Shown here: positions 34,155-41,643 of the stretch, one piece after another | How the letters are laid out: the number at the start of each line of letters is the position of its first letter | Position numbering within the stretch: position 1 is the stretch's first letter | Assembly (NCBI RefSeq): GCF_014873755.1 | Contig: NZ_JADBEG010000001.1 | Location: forward strand, 5,439,501 to 5,503,500 | Length of the DNA stretch: 64,000 nt | From: Amycolatopsis lexingtonensis | GTDB lineage: Bacteria; Actinomycetota; Actinomycetes; Mycobacteriales; Pseudonocardiaceae | Reading direction: 5' to 3' | The notes under the pieces: generated by a model | What the model was told of the DNA's origin: nothing | Database searches by the model: none | The model's input: only the letters and a program-made list of their open reading frames with translations | Position numbers and translations under genes: made by a program

Positions 34155-34861
34155 CGGTTGACCTGGCGCACGACGTAGCCGACGCCGCGCACGGTGTGGA
34201 TCAGCGGTTCGCCGCCACCCGCGTCGACCTTGCGCCGCAGGTGCGAGATGACCAGTTCGACCACATTGGACCGGCCGCCGAAGTCGTACTCCCAGACGTG
34301 GTCGAGGATCTGCGCCTTCGTCAGCACCGCGGGCGAGCGGCGCATGAGGTAGCGCAGCAGCTCGTACTCGGTCGGGGTCAGCTCGGCCAGGCGGTCGCCG
34401 CGGCGGACCTCGCGGGTGTCCTCGTCCAGCGTGAGGTCCCCGACCCGCAGCACGGCGCCGCGCGCGGCGGTCTGGACCCCGCCGTGGCTGCGCCGCAGCA
34501 CCGCGCGCAGCCGCGCCATCAGCTCCTCGACGGAAAACGGTTTCACGAGGTAGTCGTCCCCGCCGCGGGTGAGCCCGGCGATCCGGTCGGCCGTCGCGTC
34601 CTTGGCCGTGAGGAACACCACGGGCACCGCGTTGCCGTTCTCGCGCAGGCGGTCGAGCACGGTGAAGCCGTCGAGGTCGGGCAGCATCAGGTCGAGCACG
34701 ACGATGTCCGGGCCGAACGCCGCCGCCTCGGTCAGCGCGGCCTTGCCGGAGCCCGCGGTGACCGCCTGCCAGCCCTCGTACCGGGCGACGGTGGCGACGA
34801 GGTCGGCGATGTGCGGCTCGTCGTCGACGACGAGCAGGCGCACGGTCTCGGAGCTCTGCAC
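34151..34861 (-). CDS. OmpR-family response regulator
   Basis: The 236-residue protein has a receiver domain with VDDEP (acidic pocket), the phosphoacceptor aspartate in VVLDLMLPDLDGF and LVKPF, followed by a winged-helix domain (ELTPTEYELLRYLMRRSPAV, HVWEYDFGGRSNVVELVISH, TVRGVGYVVR). It starts at GTG 34861, though a GTG at 34843 is also possible. It is the first gene of the pair with the histidine kinase and lies divergent from the operon starting at 35000. Two CCGACAG repeats exactly 11 bp apart in between may be its binding site. Confidence 0.94.
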   Translation of the reverse strand: MQSSETVRLLVVDDEPHIADLVATVARYEGWQAVTAGSGKAALTEAAAFGPDIVVLDLMLPDLDGFTVLDRLRENGNAVPVVFLTAKDATADRIAGLTRGGDDYLVKPFSVEELMARLRAVLRRSHGGVQTAARGAVLRVGDLTLDEDTREVRRGDRLAELTPTEYELLRYLMRRSPAVLTKAQILDHVWEYDFGGRSNVVELVISHLRRKVDAGGGEPLIHTVRGVGYVVRQVNR

Positions 34862-34910
34862 TCCCCCATCCTCTCCCGGCGCGCGCGGTGCGGGCGAGCC
34901 GTGGCGCGGG

Positions 34911-34928
34911 CCGACAGGAATCCGACAG
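34911..34928. promoter_or_regulatory. Direct repeat, candidate response-regulator site
   Basis: CCGACAG occurs at 34911-34917 and 34922-34928, one helical turn (11 bp) apart, in the gap between the two-component genes and the flavin operon. Direct repeats of that spacing are the usual target of OmpR-family dimers. Binding is inferred. Confidence 0.5.
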
Positions 34929-34999
34929 CCCGCACCCAGCCCCGCCACAGGCTCCGTGGCGAGTCTGGCCTTCGTGAACCGAAACCGAAGGGGATCCGT

Positions 35000-36355
35000 G
35001 TGACCACCATGACGCAGACCGCCGAGGCCACGCGCCCGGCGATCCGCCCCCGGATCGCCGCGAAATCCGGCCTCTTCACCTTCCTGGGCGCCAACGTGGC
35101 GGCCGTCACCGCGCTGTTCGCGGAGGCCGGCCTGTCGCCGAACGTGCTGATCAGCATCGGGCGGCTCGCCGGGATGTACGGCGCGCTGGCCATGGCGTTC
35201 CAGCTGCTGCTCGTGGCGCGGCTGCCCTGGCTGGACCGGCGGATCGGGATGGACCGGCTCACCACGTGGCACCGCTGGACCGGCTTCACGATCCTGTGGA
35301 CGCTGCTCGCGCACCTGGTGTTCATCGCGTTCGGCTACGCGGAGGTGTCCGACAAGGGCGTGGTCGACGAGCTGGTCGAGATGGCGAACACCCTCGAAGG
35401 CATCCTGCGGGCGCTGGTCGCGTTCGCCGTGATCCTGATCGTGGGCGCGGCTTCGGCGAAGTTCGCGCGCAAGCGGCTGGCCTACGAGACGTGGCACTTC
35501 ATCCACCTCTACACCTACGCCGCTATCGTGCTGGCGTTCACGCACCAGATCGCGCTCGGCACGTCGTTCGCGAGCGCGCCGACGGCCAAGGCGTACTGGT
35601 GGACGATGTGGCTGGGCGCCGGTGCCGCCGTGCTCGCCGGGCGCGTCGTGCTCCCGCTGTGGCGCAACGTGCGCCACCGGCTGCGCGTCACCGCGGTCGT
35701 TTCCGAGGCCCCGGACGTCGTTTCGGTGTACATGACCGGCAAGCACCTGGACAAGATGCCGGCGCGGGCGGGGCAGTTCTTCCTGTGGCGGTTCCTCACG
35801 AAGGACCGCTGGTGGCAGGCCAACCCGTTCTCGCTGTCCGCCGCGCCCGACGGCCGCACGCTGCGGCTGACCGCGAAGGCGCTCGGCGACTCGAGTGCGT
35901 CGCTGCGGAGCCTGCGCGTCGGGACGCGGGTGTTCGCCGAAGGCCCGTACGGCGCGTTCACGACCCTCCACCAGCGGCGGCCCAACGCGCTGCTCGTCGC
36001 GGGCGGGGTCGGCATCACGCCGATCCGCGCGCTGCTGGAGGACATCGAGGGGCACGTCGTCGTGCTGTACCGGGTCCGTTCCCAGGCCGACGCGGTGCTG
36101 CTGCCGGAGCTGAACGGGCTGGCCAAGGCCCGCGGCGCCGACATCAGCGTCCTCACCGGACCGGACCAGGCGGTCGGCCCGCGCGGGGCGATGCTCGGGC
36201 CGGCGAACCTGCACATGATGGTGCCGGACGTGCACGACCGGGACGTGTTCGTCTGCGGCCCGCCGGGGATGACGTCGGCCGTGCTGCGCAGCCTGCGCGA
36301 GCTGAAGGTGCCGAAGACCCAGGTCCACGCCGAACGCTTCAGCCTCGCGGCCTAA
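35000..36355 (+). CDS. Ferric-reductase-like membrane flavocytochrome
   Basis: The 451-residue protein has about six membrane helices with histidines placed for haem binding (TWHRWTG, LLAHLVF, ETWHFIHLYTY, FTHQIALG), then a ferredoxin-reductase module: NPFSLSA for FAD, GGVGITPIRALLED for the nucleotide and VFVCGPPGMTSAV near the C-terminus. It would pass electrons from cytosolic NAD(P)H through FAD and haem across the membrane. The GTG at 35000 follows AAGGGGA. It is the first gene of an operon with an exported FMN-binding protein and ApbE. Confidence 0.9.
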   Translation: MTTMTQTAEATRPAIRPRIAAKSGLFTFLGANVAAVTALFAEAGLSPNVLISIGRLAGMYGALAMAFQLLLVARLPWLDRRIGMDRLTTWHRWTGFTILWTLLAHLVFIAFGYAEVSDKGVVDELVEMANTLEGILRALVAFAVILIVGAASAKFARKRLAYETWHFIHLYTYAAIVLAFTHQIALGTSFASAPTAKAYWWTMWLGAGAAVLAGRVVLPLWRNVRHRLRVTAVVSEAPDVVSVYMTGKHLDKMPARAGQFFLWRFLTKDRWWQANPFSLSAAPDGRTLRLTAKALGDSSASLRSLRVGTRVFAEGPYGAFTTLHQRRPNALLVAGGVGITPIRALLEDIEGHVVVLYRVRSQADAVLLPELNGLAKARGADISVLTGPDQAVGPRGAMLGPANLHMMVPDVHDRDVFVCGPPGMTSAVLRSLRELKVPKTQVHAERFSLAA

Positions 36356-36369
36356 GGGGATCTTTCAAG

Positions 36370-36804
36370 GTGAAGAAGACCATTTTCGTCGTCGCGCTCT
36401 CGATCGCGGGGTTCATCGCGGTCTGGCGGTTCGAGCCGGGGCCGCTGCACAACGCCGCCGCCGTCGCGCAGGCGCCGCCCAGTACCAGCGCACCGGCCGC
36501 GCCGTCGACCGCACCCTCCACTTCGGACGGTGGGGACCCGACGGTGACCACGCAGGGCACCGCCGAATCCAGCAAGTACGGCGTCGTGCAGGTCCAGGTG
36601 ACGTTCACCGGTTCGCGGCTCACCGCCATCACCCTGCTGCAGGCGCCGAACGAAGGCCGGGCGCTGACCGCGTTGCCGCGGCTGCAGGACGAAGCGATGC
36701 AGGCCCAGAGCGCCGACATCGACACGATCACCGGCGCGACCGAGACCAGCGAGTCCTACAAGACCTCGCTGCAGGCCGCGATCGACCAGCGGGGGAACCG
36801 ATGA
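36370..36804 (+). CDS. Exported FMN-binding domain protein
   Basis: The 144-residue protein has one membrane anchor or signal helix (about residues 4-20), a Ser/Thr/Pro linker, and an FMN-binding (FMN_bind) domain with the flavinylation motif DTITGATETS, in which the threonine accepts FMN by a phosphoester bond. It starts at GTG 36370, 15 bases after the upstream stop, and its end overlaps apbE (ATGA). It likely accepts electrons from the haem/FAD membrane protein outside the cytoplasm. Confidence 0.92.
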   Translation: MKKTIFVVALSIAGFIAVWRFEPGPLHNAAAVAQAPPSTSAPAAPSTAPSTSDGGDPTVTTQGTAESSKYGVVQVQVTFTGSRLTAITLLQAPNEGRALTALPRLQDEAMQAQSADIDTITGATETSESYKTSLQAAIDQRGNR

Positions 36805-37541
36805 GCGTCCGCGTCGAGCAGATCATGGGACTGCCGATTTCCCTGGACCTGCGCGACGATGCGGACTTCGCCGAGGCCGTCGACGACGTCTTCGCCTGGT
36901 TCCACGACGTCGACGCCCGGTTCAGCCCGTTCAAGGAGGACAGCGAAGTCAGCCGGTACGACCGCGGCGAGCTCGCGGCCGCCGAGCTGAGCGACGACCT
37001 CCTGGAGGTCCTGGAGCTCTGCGCGTACTACGAGCAGCTTTCCGGCGGCGCGTTCCGGGCGCGGCTGCCCGGACGCGGCCTCGACCCGTGCGCGGTGGTG
37101 AAGGGCTGGGCGGTGCAGCGCGCCGCGGACATGCTGAAGGCCGAGGGCGCGACGACGTTCTGCCTCAACGCCGGCGGCGACGTCGTCACCGCGGGCGAGC
37201 CGGAGCCCGGCCGCCCGTGGCGGGTCGGCGTCCGCCACCCCGAGCAGCCACTGGCGGTGTGCGCGGTGCTGGAGTCGCGCAACGGCGCGATCGCGACGTC
37301 GGCGGCGTACGAGCGCGGTTCCCACATCCTCGACGGCCGGTCCGGGACACCCGCGACGGGCCTGATGAGCGTCACCGTCGTGGCCGGCGACCTGGTCACG
37401 GCGGACGCGCTGGCCACGGCGGCGTTCGCGATGGGCGAGGAGGGCATCACGTGGGCGGCCGACCGGCCGGACTGCGAGATCCTCATCGTCGACGACAGCC
37501 GCCGTGTGCACCGGACGGCGGGTCTCGCGCTGGCGTCCTGA
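36801..37541 (+). CDS. apbE: FAD:protein FMN transferase ApbE
   Basis: The 246-residue protein has ApbE signatures: RFSPFKEDSEVSR, LDPCAVVKGWAVQRAADML, the NAGGDV motif and DGRSGTPATGLMSVTV, with TADALATAAFAMG. The enzyme transfers FMN from FAD onto a Thr of the FMN-binding partner. It overlaps the FMN-binding gene, so substrate and modifier are made together. No export signal is obvious, so modification may happen on either side of the membrane. Confidence 0.92.
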   Translation: MSVRVEQIMGLPISLDLRDDADFAEAVDDVFAWFHDVDARFSPFKEDSEVSRYDRGELAAAELSDDLLEVLELCAYYEQLSGGAFRARLPGRGLDPCAVVKGWAVQRAADMLKAEGATTFCLNAGGDVVTAGEPEPGRPWRVGVRHPEQPLAVCAVLESRNGAIATSAAYERGSHILDGRSGTPATGLMSVTVVAGDLVTADALATAAFAMGEEGITWAADRPDCEILIVDDSRRVHRTAGLALAS

Positions 37542-37605
37542 AATCGGCTCGCCCCGGCGCTTCGCCTGAGCCAGACTCGGCGGCACCCGTCTGCCGAGGA
37601 GTGCC

Positions 37606-37986
37606 ATGCCTTCGTCCGTCCTGCACGTGTCCGTCGACTGCGCCGACCCGTACCAGCTGTGCCAGTTCTGGAGCCAGGTCACCGGGAAGCCGGTTCCCGA
37701 GGAGGACCAGCCCGGCGACGACGAGTGCGGCATCGCCCTCGAGGGCGGCATCGACCTGCTGTTCCTGCGGGTCCCCGAGCCGAAGACGGTGAAGAACCGG
37801 CTGCACGTCTGCCTGCAGCCGGACGTCCCGCGCGACGAAGAGGTTTCCCGGCTCCTCGGCCTGGGCGCGACGCTGGTCGACGACCTGCGCAAGCCCGACG
37901 GCACCGGCTGGGCGGTGCTCGCGGACCCCGAGGGCAACGAATTTTGCGTCCTGCGCAGCGCGGCCGAACGCGCGGCGACGTCGTGA
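37606..37986 (+). CDS. VOC (glyoxalase/bleomycin resistance) family protein
   Basis: The 126-residue protein is a VOC-superfamily metal-binding fold: VLHVSVDCADPYQLCQFWSQ, KNRLHVCLQPDV and WAVLADPEGNEFCVL. Members bind or isomerise small molecules or sequester antibiotics; no specific ligand is visible. The following methyltransferase start overlaps its stop codon, so the two are co-translated. Confidence 0.88.
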   Translation: MPSSVLHVSVDCADPYQLCQFWSQVTGKPVPEEDQPGDDECGIALEGGIDLLFLRVPEPKTVKNRLHVCLQPDVPRDEEVSRLLGLGATLVDDLRKPDGTGWAVLADPEGNEFCVLRSAAERAATS

Positions 37987-38804
37987 CGGACTCGTTCGCC
38001 GTCAACAAGGCGAACTGGGACGAGCGCGCGGTCCTGCACGCGGCTTCGCCGGACTACAACTTCGCGGACTTCGCCGCGGATCCCGCGTACCTGAGCGCTG
38101 TCGTGCGGTTCGACCGGCCGCGCCTGGGCGACATCGGCGGGCTGCGCGCGGTGCACCTGCAGTGCCACATCGGCACGGACACGGTGTCGCTCGCGCGGCT
38201 CGGCGCTTCGGTGACCGGCCTGGACTTCTCGGGTGCGGCGCTGGCGGAAGCCCGGAAGCTCGCCGCGGCGGCCGGCGCGTCGATCGACTTCCGCGAAGCC
38301 AATGTGTACGACGCCGTCGAGGTGCTGGGCGCCGGCGAGTTCGACCTGGTCTACACCGGAATCGGGGCGCTGTGCTGGCTGCCGTCGATGGCGCGCTGGG
38401 CGTCGGTGGTCGCGGGCCTGCTGCGCCCGGGCGGGCGGCTCTTCGTCCGGGAGGGTCATCCGATGCTGGGGACGCTGGACGAGAACGACCCGGCGGCGCC
38501 GCGCTACCCGTACTTCGAGCACGCCGAGCCGCTGGTGTTCGACGAGCCCGAGACCTACGTCGCCACCGACCGGCCGCTCACCCACAGCGTCAGCCACTCG
38601 TGGAACCACTCGCTGGGCGAGATCATCACCGCGCTGCTGGACAACGGCCTCACGCTGACCGCGTTCACCGAGCACGACAGCGTGCCGTGGAACGCGATCC
38701 CCGGCCAGATGACGCACGACGAAGCCACCGACGAGTGGCGGCTGAAGGACACGCCCTCGCGGCTCGCGGCGAGCTACACGCTCCAGGCGGTCAAGCACGG
38801 CTGA
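37983..38804 (+). CDS. SAM-dependent methyltransferase
   Basis: The 273-residue protein has a class I Rossmann methyltransferase fold: VHLQCHIGTDTVSLARLGAS (motif I region), VTGLDFSGAAL, DLVYTGIGALCWLPSM and LRPGGRLFVRE. The GTG start overlaps the VOC stop (GTGA). The substrate is unknown; the tail (LRLKDTP-like, YTLQAVKHG) is usual for this family in actinobacteria. It ends 14 bp before asparaginase. Confidence 0.88.
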   Translation: MTDSFAVNKANWDERAVLHAASPDYNFADFAADPAYLSAVVRFDRPRLGDIGGLRAVHLQCHIGTDTVSLARLGASVTGLDFSGAALAEARKLAAAAGASIDFREANVYDAVEVLGAGEFDLVYTGIGALCWLPSMARWASVVAGLLRPGGRLFVREGHPMLGTLDENDPAAPRYPYFEHAEPLVFDEPETYVATDRPLTHSVSHSWNHSLGEIITALLDNGLTLTAFTEHDSVPWNAIPGQMTHDEATDEWRLKDTPSRLAASYTLQAVKHG

Positions 38805-38818
38805 ATAGGGTGGGCCGC

Positions 38819-39793
38819 ATGCCCTTGATCGCGGTCGCCACCCTCGGCGGAACCATCTCGATGGCCCCGGCTCCCGGGTCCGGCGCCGTCCCGCGGCTGG
38901 GTGCGGCCGAACTGATCGGCGCGCTCGGCGACCTGCCAGTGGACGTCCTCGCCGAAACCCTGGCGGGGATCGGCAGCGCGTCGATGGACTTCGCGACGCT
39001 GCTGCGGTGCCGCGACTGGGGCCTGCGCCAGGACGCCGACGGGTTCGTCGTCGTGCAGGGCACCGACACCCTCGAGGAGACCGCGTACTTCCTCGACCTG
39101 TGCTGGCCGTCGGAGATCCCCGTGGTCGTCACCGGCGCGATGCGCAACGCGGGCCTGCTCAGCCCGGACGGCCCGGCGAACCTGCGGAACGCGCTGACCG
39201 TGGCGGCCGATCCCCGCAGCCGCGGCCGGGGCGCGCTGGTCACGCTGAACGACGACGTCCACGCGGCGCGCTGGGTGCGGAAAGCGCATTCGAGCCACCT
39301 GGAGGCGTTCACGTCGGCGCCCGCGGGGCCGCTGGGCATGGTCGTGGAGCACGCGGTGCACTACTTCCACCCGTCGCCGCCGCGGCCCCCGGCGCTCAGC
39401 GGCGAGGACTTCGGCGGGCTGGTCCCGGTGGTCGAAGCCGGTCTCGACGACTCGGGCGCGGTCCTCGCGCACGCGGCCACGCAGCCGGGCGTGCGCGGGA
39501 TCGTGCTGGCGGCGACGGGCGCGGGCCACGTCTCGTCCGGCACCGCCGACGTGGTGGCCCGGCTGCTGCCTTCGCTGCCGGTGGTCGTCGCTTCGCGGAC
39601 CGGCGCCGGGCCGACGTTGCGCTCGACGTACGGCTTCCACGGTTCGGAGTCGAGCCTGATCGCGATGGGCGCGACGATGGCGGGCTGGCTGGACGCGCGG
39701 AAGTCCCGGATCCTGTTGCACACGCTGCTGGCTTCCGGTGCCGGCCGCGACGTGATCGAGCGCGAGTTCCGCCTACGCGGCGACCTGGACTAA
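38819..39793 (+). CDS. L-asparaginase
   Basis: The 324-residue protein has both asparaginase catalytic segments: TLGGTISM (first Thr) and VVQGTDTLEETAYFLDL (TDT), plus PVVVTGAMRNAGLLSPDGP. There is no signal peptide, so it is cytoplasmic. It converts asparagine to aspartate and ammonia. The ATG at 38819 is preferred; a GTG 9 bases upstream is possible. Its downstream terminator-like palindrome has been split by the insertion sequence. Confidence 0.93.
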   Translation: MPLIAVATLGGTISMAPAPGSGAVPRLGAAELIGALGDLPVDVLAETLAGIGSASMDFATLLRCRDWGLRQDADGFVVVQGTDTLEETAYFLDLCWPSEIPVVVTGAMRNAGLLSPDGPANLRNALTVAADPRSRGRGALVTLNDDVHAARWVRKAHSSHLEAFTSAPAGPLGMVVEHAVHYFHPSPPRPPALSGEDFGGLVPVVEAGLDDSGAVLAHAATQPGVRGIVLAATGAGHVSSGTADVVARLLPSLPVVVASRTGAGPTLRSTYGFHGSESSLIAMGATMAGWLDARKSRILLHTLLASGAGRDVIEREFRLRGDLD

Positions 39794-39802
39794 CCGGCCC
39801 AA

Positions 39803-39881
39803 AGCACCCCAATGTGGCGTTCGGTGCGTCCAGCGCACCCAATGTGGCGTTCGGTGCGTCTGACGCACCCAACGCCACATT
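39803..39881. repeat. Palindromic element interrupted by the IS
   Basis: Same two-part design as at 14791: a direct AATGTGGCGTTCGGTGCGTC copy, then a palindromic copy with arms from 39838. The right outer arm is cut after AACGCCACATT and resumes as GGGGTGCT at 40965-40972. With the IS removed, AGCACCCCAATGTGGCGTT pairs perfectly with its far arm (19 bp). It lay between convergent asparaginase and cysteine-dioxygenase genes. Confidence 0.8.
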
Positions 39882-40961
39882 GGGGTTGTTTCATCGTGAT
39901 TTGCGCTGGTCAGGATGGGCTGATCAGGTCTGGTAATGCTCAGGCTTCTGCTGTCCGGGCGGTGTCGCGGACGCTCTGCTCGTGCTGGGTGAGCACGAGC
40001 AGAGCGCGCAGCAGGGTGGTGGCGTGGCGGGTGTCGAGGCGGAGTTTGTCGAGGATGTGCCAGTGTTTGAGGGCGGCGAAGCCGCCTTCTACCGCACACC
40101 GCATCGCCGCGAACACCGCGTTGGCCTGCTTCTGCGTCTTGGTCAGCGGTCGGCGGGCTTCGGCTTTGTAGGGAGTGAGCACGATCTGCTCACACGGTCC
40201 CTCACAGTCTGGGCAGTCGCGGGTGGTGCGGACGTCTTTGTGCCAGCCGTGGAAGCCTTTGTCTCCGGCCGGGGTCAGGCCGTGGGCGTGCAGGTGCTGG
40301 CGGATGCGCAGCCGGCGGGCGGCGGTGATGTCGGCGGTCTTGCCCGGCAACGCTGCCGAGACCCACAGCAGCCGGCCGGTCTCGTCGGTCAGGGCGAGCA
40401 CGACCAGGCCGTGGTGTTTGTGCTTGCCGTTGTAGTGGGCCCGGTTGGCTTTGCCGGTGCGGCGGCGGGTCCGGATCAGGGTGCCGTCCACCAGCACCAC
40501 CGTCGCGGCCTGGGCGGCCTGGCGGCGCAGGACCCGGTTCAGGCGAGTGGCGCGGGCGGCGAGCAGGGTGATGACTTCCAGCACCCACCGCCGGACCGTG
40601 GCCGCGGAGACACCCATGCCGGCTCCGAGGTGGGCCAGACGCGGGTCGTCGCGCAGCACGGCGAGTACGACCAGAGCCTGGCCGGCGGGGCCGGCTTTGC
40701 GCCAGCGCGACCGCAACCGCCGTCGGTGGGCACAGATCAACCCCGCGACCAGTTGCAGGGTCTGCCGGGACAGCGGAAGGGCGACCTGGTAGGAAAGAGG
40801 ACCGAAGCCCTCGGCGGATGGTTGACTCACATCTCGATCCTGCCGAGGGCTTCACCCATCTCCAGGTTCGCCACGCTGGTCCCAGCACCACTTCCTGTCA
40901 CGACAGGAAACCACCACAAAACCGACACCCTGACCAGCCACAACCAGGATGAAACAACCCC
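39882..40961 (-). mobile_element. IS5-family-like insertion sequence
   Basis: The element is 1080 bp. Its ends carry a perfect 14-bp inverted repeat, GGGGTTGTTTCATC, with further matching bases (GCTGGTCAGG) inward. A 3-bp target duplication, ATT, flanks it (39879-39881 and 40962-40964), matching the ANT duplications of the ISL2 group of IS5. One intact transposase gene fills it. Confidence 0.9.
39940..40830 (-). CDS. IS5-family transposase
   Basis: The 296-residue protein has an N-terminal helix-turn-helix region (GMGVSAATVRRWVLEV) and a DDE nuclease core: VVLVDGTLIRT (first Asp), ALPGKTADITAA and PAGDKGFHGWHKD (second Asp), and CAVEGGFAALKHW with the glutamate. This is the DDE_Tnp_4 type of IS5/PIF elements. 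The frame is intact, so the element may be active. Confidence 0.92.
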   Translation of the reverse strand: MSQPSAEGFGPLSYQVALPLSRQTLQLVAGLICAHRRRLRSRWRKAGPAGQALVVLAVLRDDPRLAHLGAGMGVSAATVRRWVLEVITLLAARATRLNRVLRRQAAQAATVVLVDGTLIRTRRRTGKANRAHYNGKHKHHGLVVLALTDETGRLLWVSAALPGKTADITAARRLRIRQHLHAHGLTPAGDKGFHGWHKDVRTTRDCPDCEGPCEQIVLTPYKAEARRPLTKTQKQANAVFAAMRCAVEGGFAALKHWHILDKLRLDTRHATTLLRALLVLTQHEQSVRDTARTAEA

Positions 40962-40976
40962 ATTGGGGTGCTCGGG

Positions 40977-41456
40977 TCAGTCCAGGACCGGGCCGCCCAG
41001 CGGGTCGAGGTGGTAGGAGCGCATCGCGCGGGCCGCGTCGCGGTAGACGTGGACCGACACCGCCGGGTCCGGGCCGTCGTTGCGCACCTCGTGGACGTAC
41101 CCCGGGCCGAACACCCGCGACTGCCCCGCCGCGAGGGCGTGCAGCTCGGTGACCGCGCGGCCGCCCGGGGCCCGGCGGGCCACCGCCTCCGTCAGGTGCC
41201 CGCTGACCACGGTGAACGCGCCGCTGGCGAACGCGTGGTCGTGCAGGTCGGTGCGCTGGCCGGGCAGCCAGCTCATCAGCCAGACCTCCTGCCGCTCGTC
41301 CTTCTCGACGAGCGCGGCGAAGCGCTCGTCGGGGTCGTAGCGCAGCAGGTGCTTCCAGCGGTCACGGTCGGCGGCGACCTCCAGCGCGACGCGCACCGGG
41401 TGGCGCAGCGCGGGGTTTTCGGGACGCAGCAGGGTGTTGTCCGGAACGGCGAACAT
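40977..41456 (-). CDS. Cysteine dioxygenase
   Basis: The 159-residue cupin has the iron-binding HDH pair in DLHDHAFASGAFTVVSGHLTE and the third histidine in PGYVHEVRND, typical of cysteine dioxygenase type I. It oxidises cysteine to cysteine sulfinate. The start follows GAGGA. Its 5' region carries a cysteine-rich short reading frame (41507-41587), which suggests control by cysteine supply. Its 3' end lies 2 bp from the interrupted palindromic element. Confidence 0.93.
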   Translation of the reverse strand: MFAVPDNTLLRPENPALRHPVRVALEVAADRDRWKHLLRYDPDERFAALVEKDERQEVWLMSWLPGQRTDLHDHAFASGAFTVVSGHLTEAVARRAPGGRAVTELHALAAGQSRVFGPGYVHEVRNDGPDPAVSVHVYRDAARAMRSYHLDPLGGPVLD

Positions 41457-41506
41457 GGAGGGTCCTCACGGAAGAAAAGGGGTGTCGAGCTGGGCCGGGG
41501 CTGGGT

Positions 41507-41587
41507 TCACCGACAACAGCGACACGCGCACACGACGGCGCGGAAGCCCATGCGGCCCCGCGGCTCGGTCATTTCGTGCGCGAACAT
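41507..41587 (-). CDS. Leaderless short reading frame ending in a Cys cluster
   Basis: This 26-codon frame starts at ATG 41587 and ends VVCACRCCR, four cysteines in the last seven residues. On the same strand TTGACC (41622-41617), a 17-base spacer and GACTCT (41599-41594) place the predicted transcription start exactly on the A of the ATG, so it should be leaderless. Its stop lies 50 bases before the cysteine dioxygenase start. Polycysteine leaderless frames acting as cysteine-responsive attenuators are known in mycobacteria; the assignment here is by analogy. Confidence 0.7.
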   Translation of the reverse strand: MFAHEMTEPRGRMGFRAVVCACRCCR

Positions 41588-41593
41588 GCGACC

Positions 41594-41622
41594 AGAGTCG
41601 CAGCCGCTCCCCGCCCGGTCAA
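41594..41622 (-). promoter_or_regulatory. Promoter of the Cys-rich leader and cysteine dioxygenase
   Basis: TTGACC at -35 and GACTCT at -10, 17 bases apart, end 6 bases before the ATG of the short frame. No ribosome-binding site precedes that ATG. Confidence 0.55.
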
Positions 41623-41643
41623 GAGCTCCCACCTGCCGGGAGA

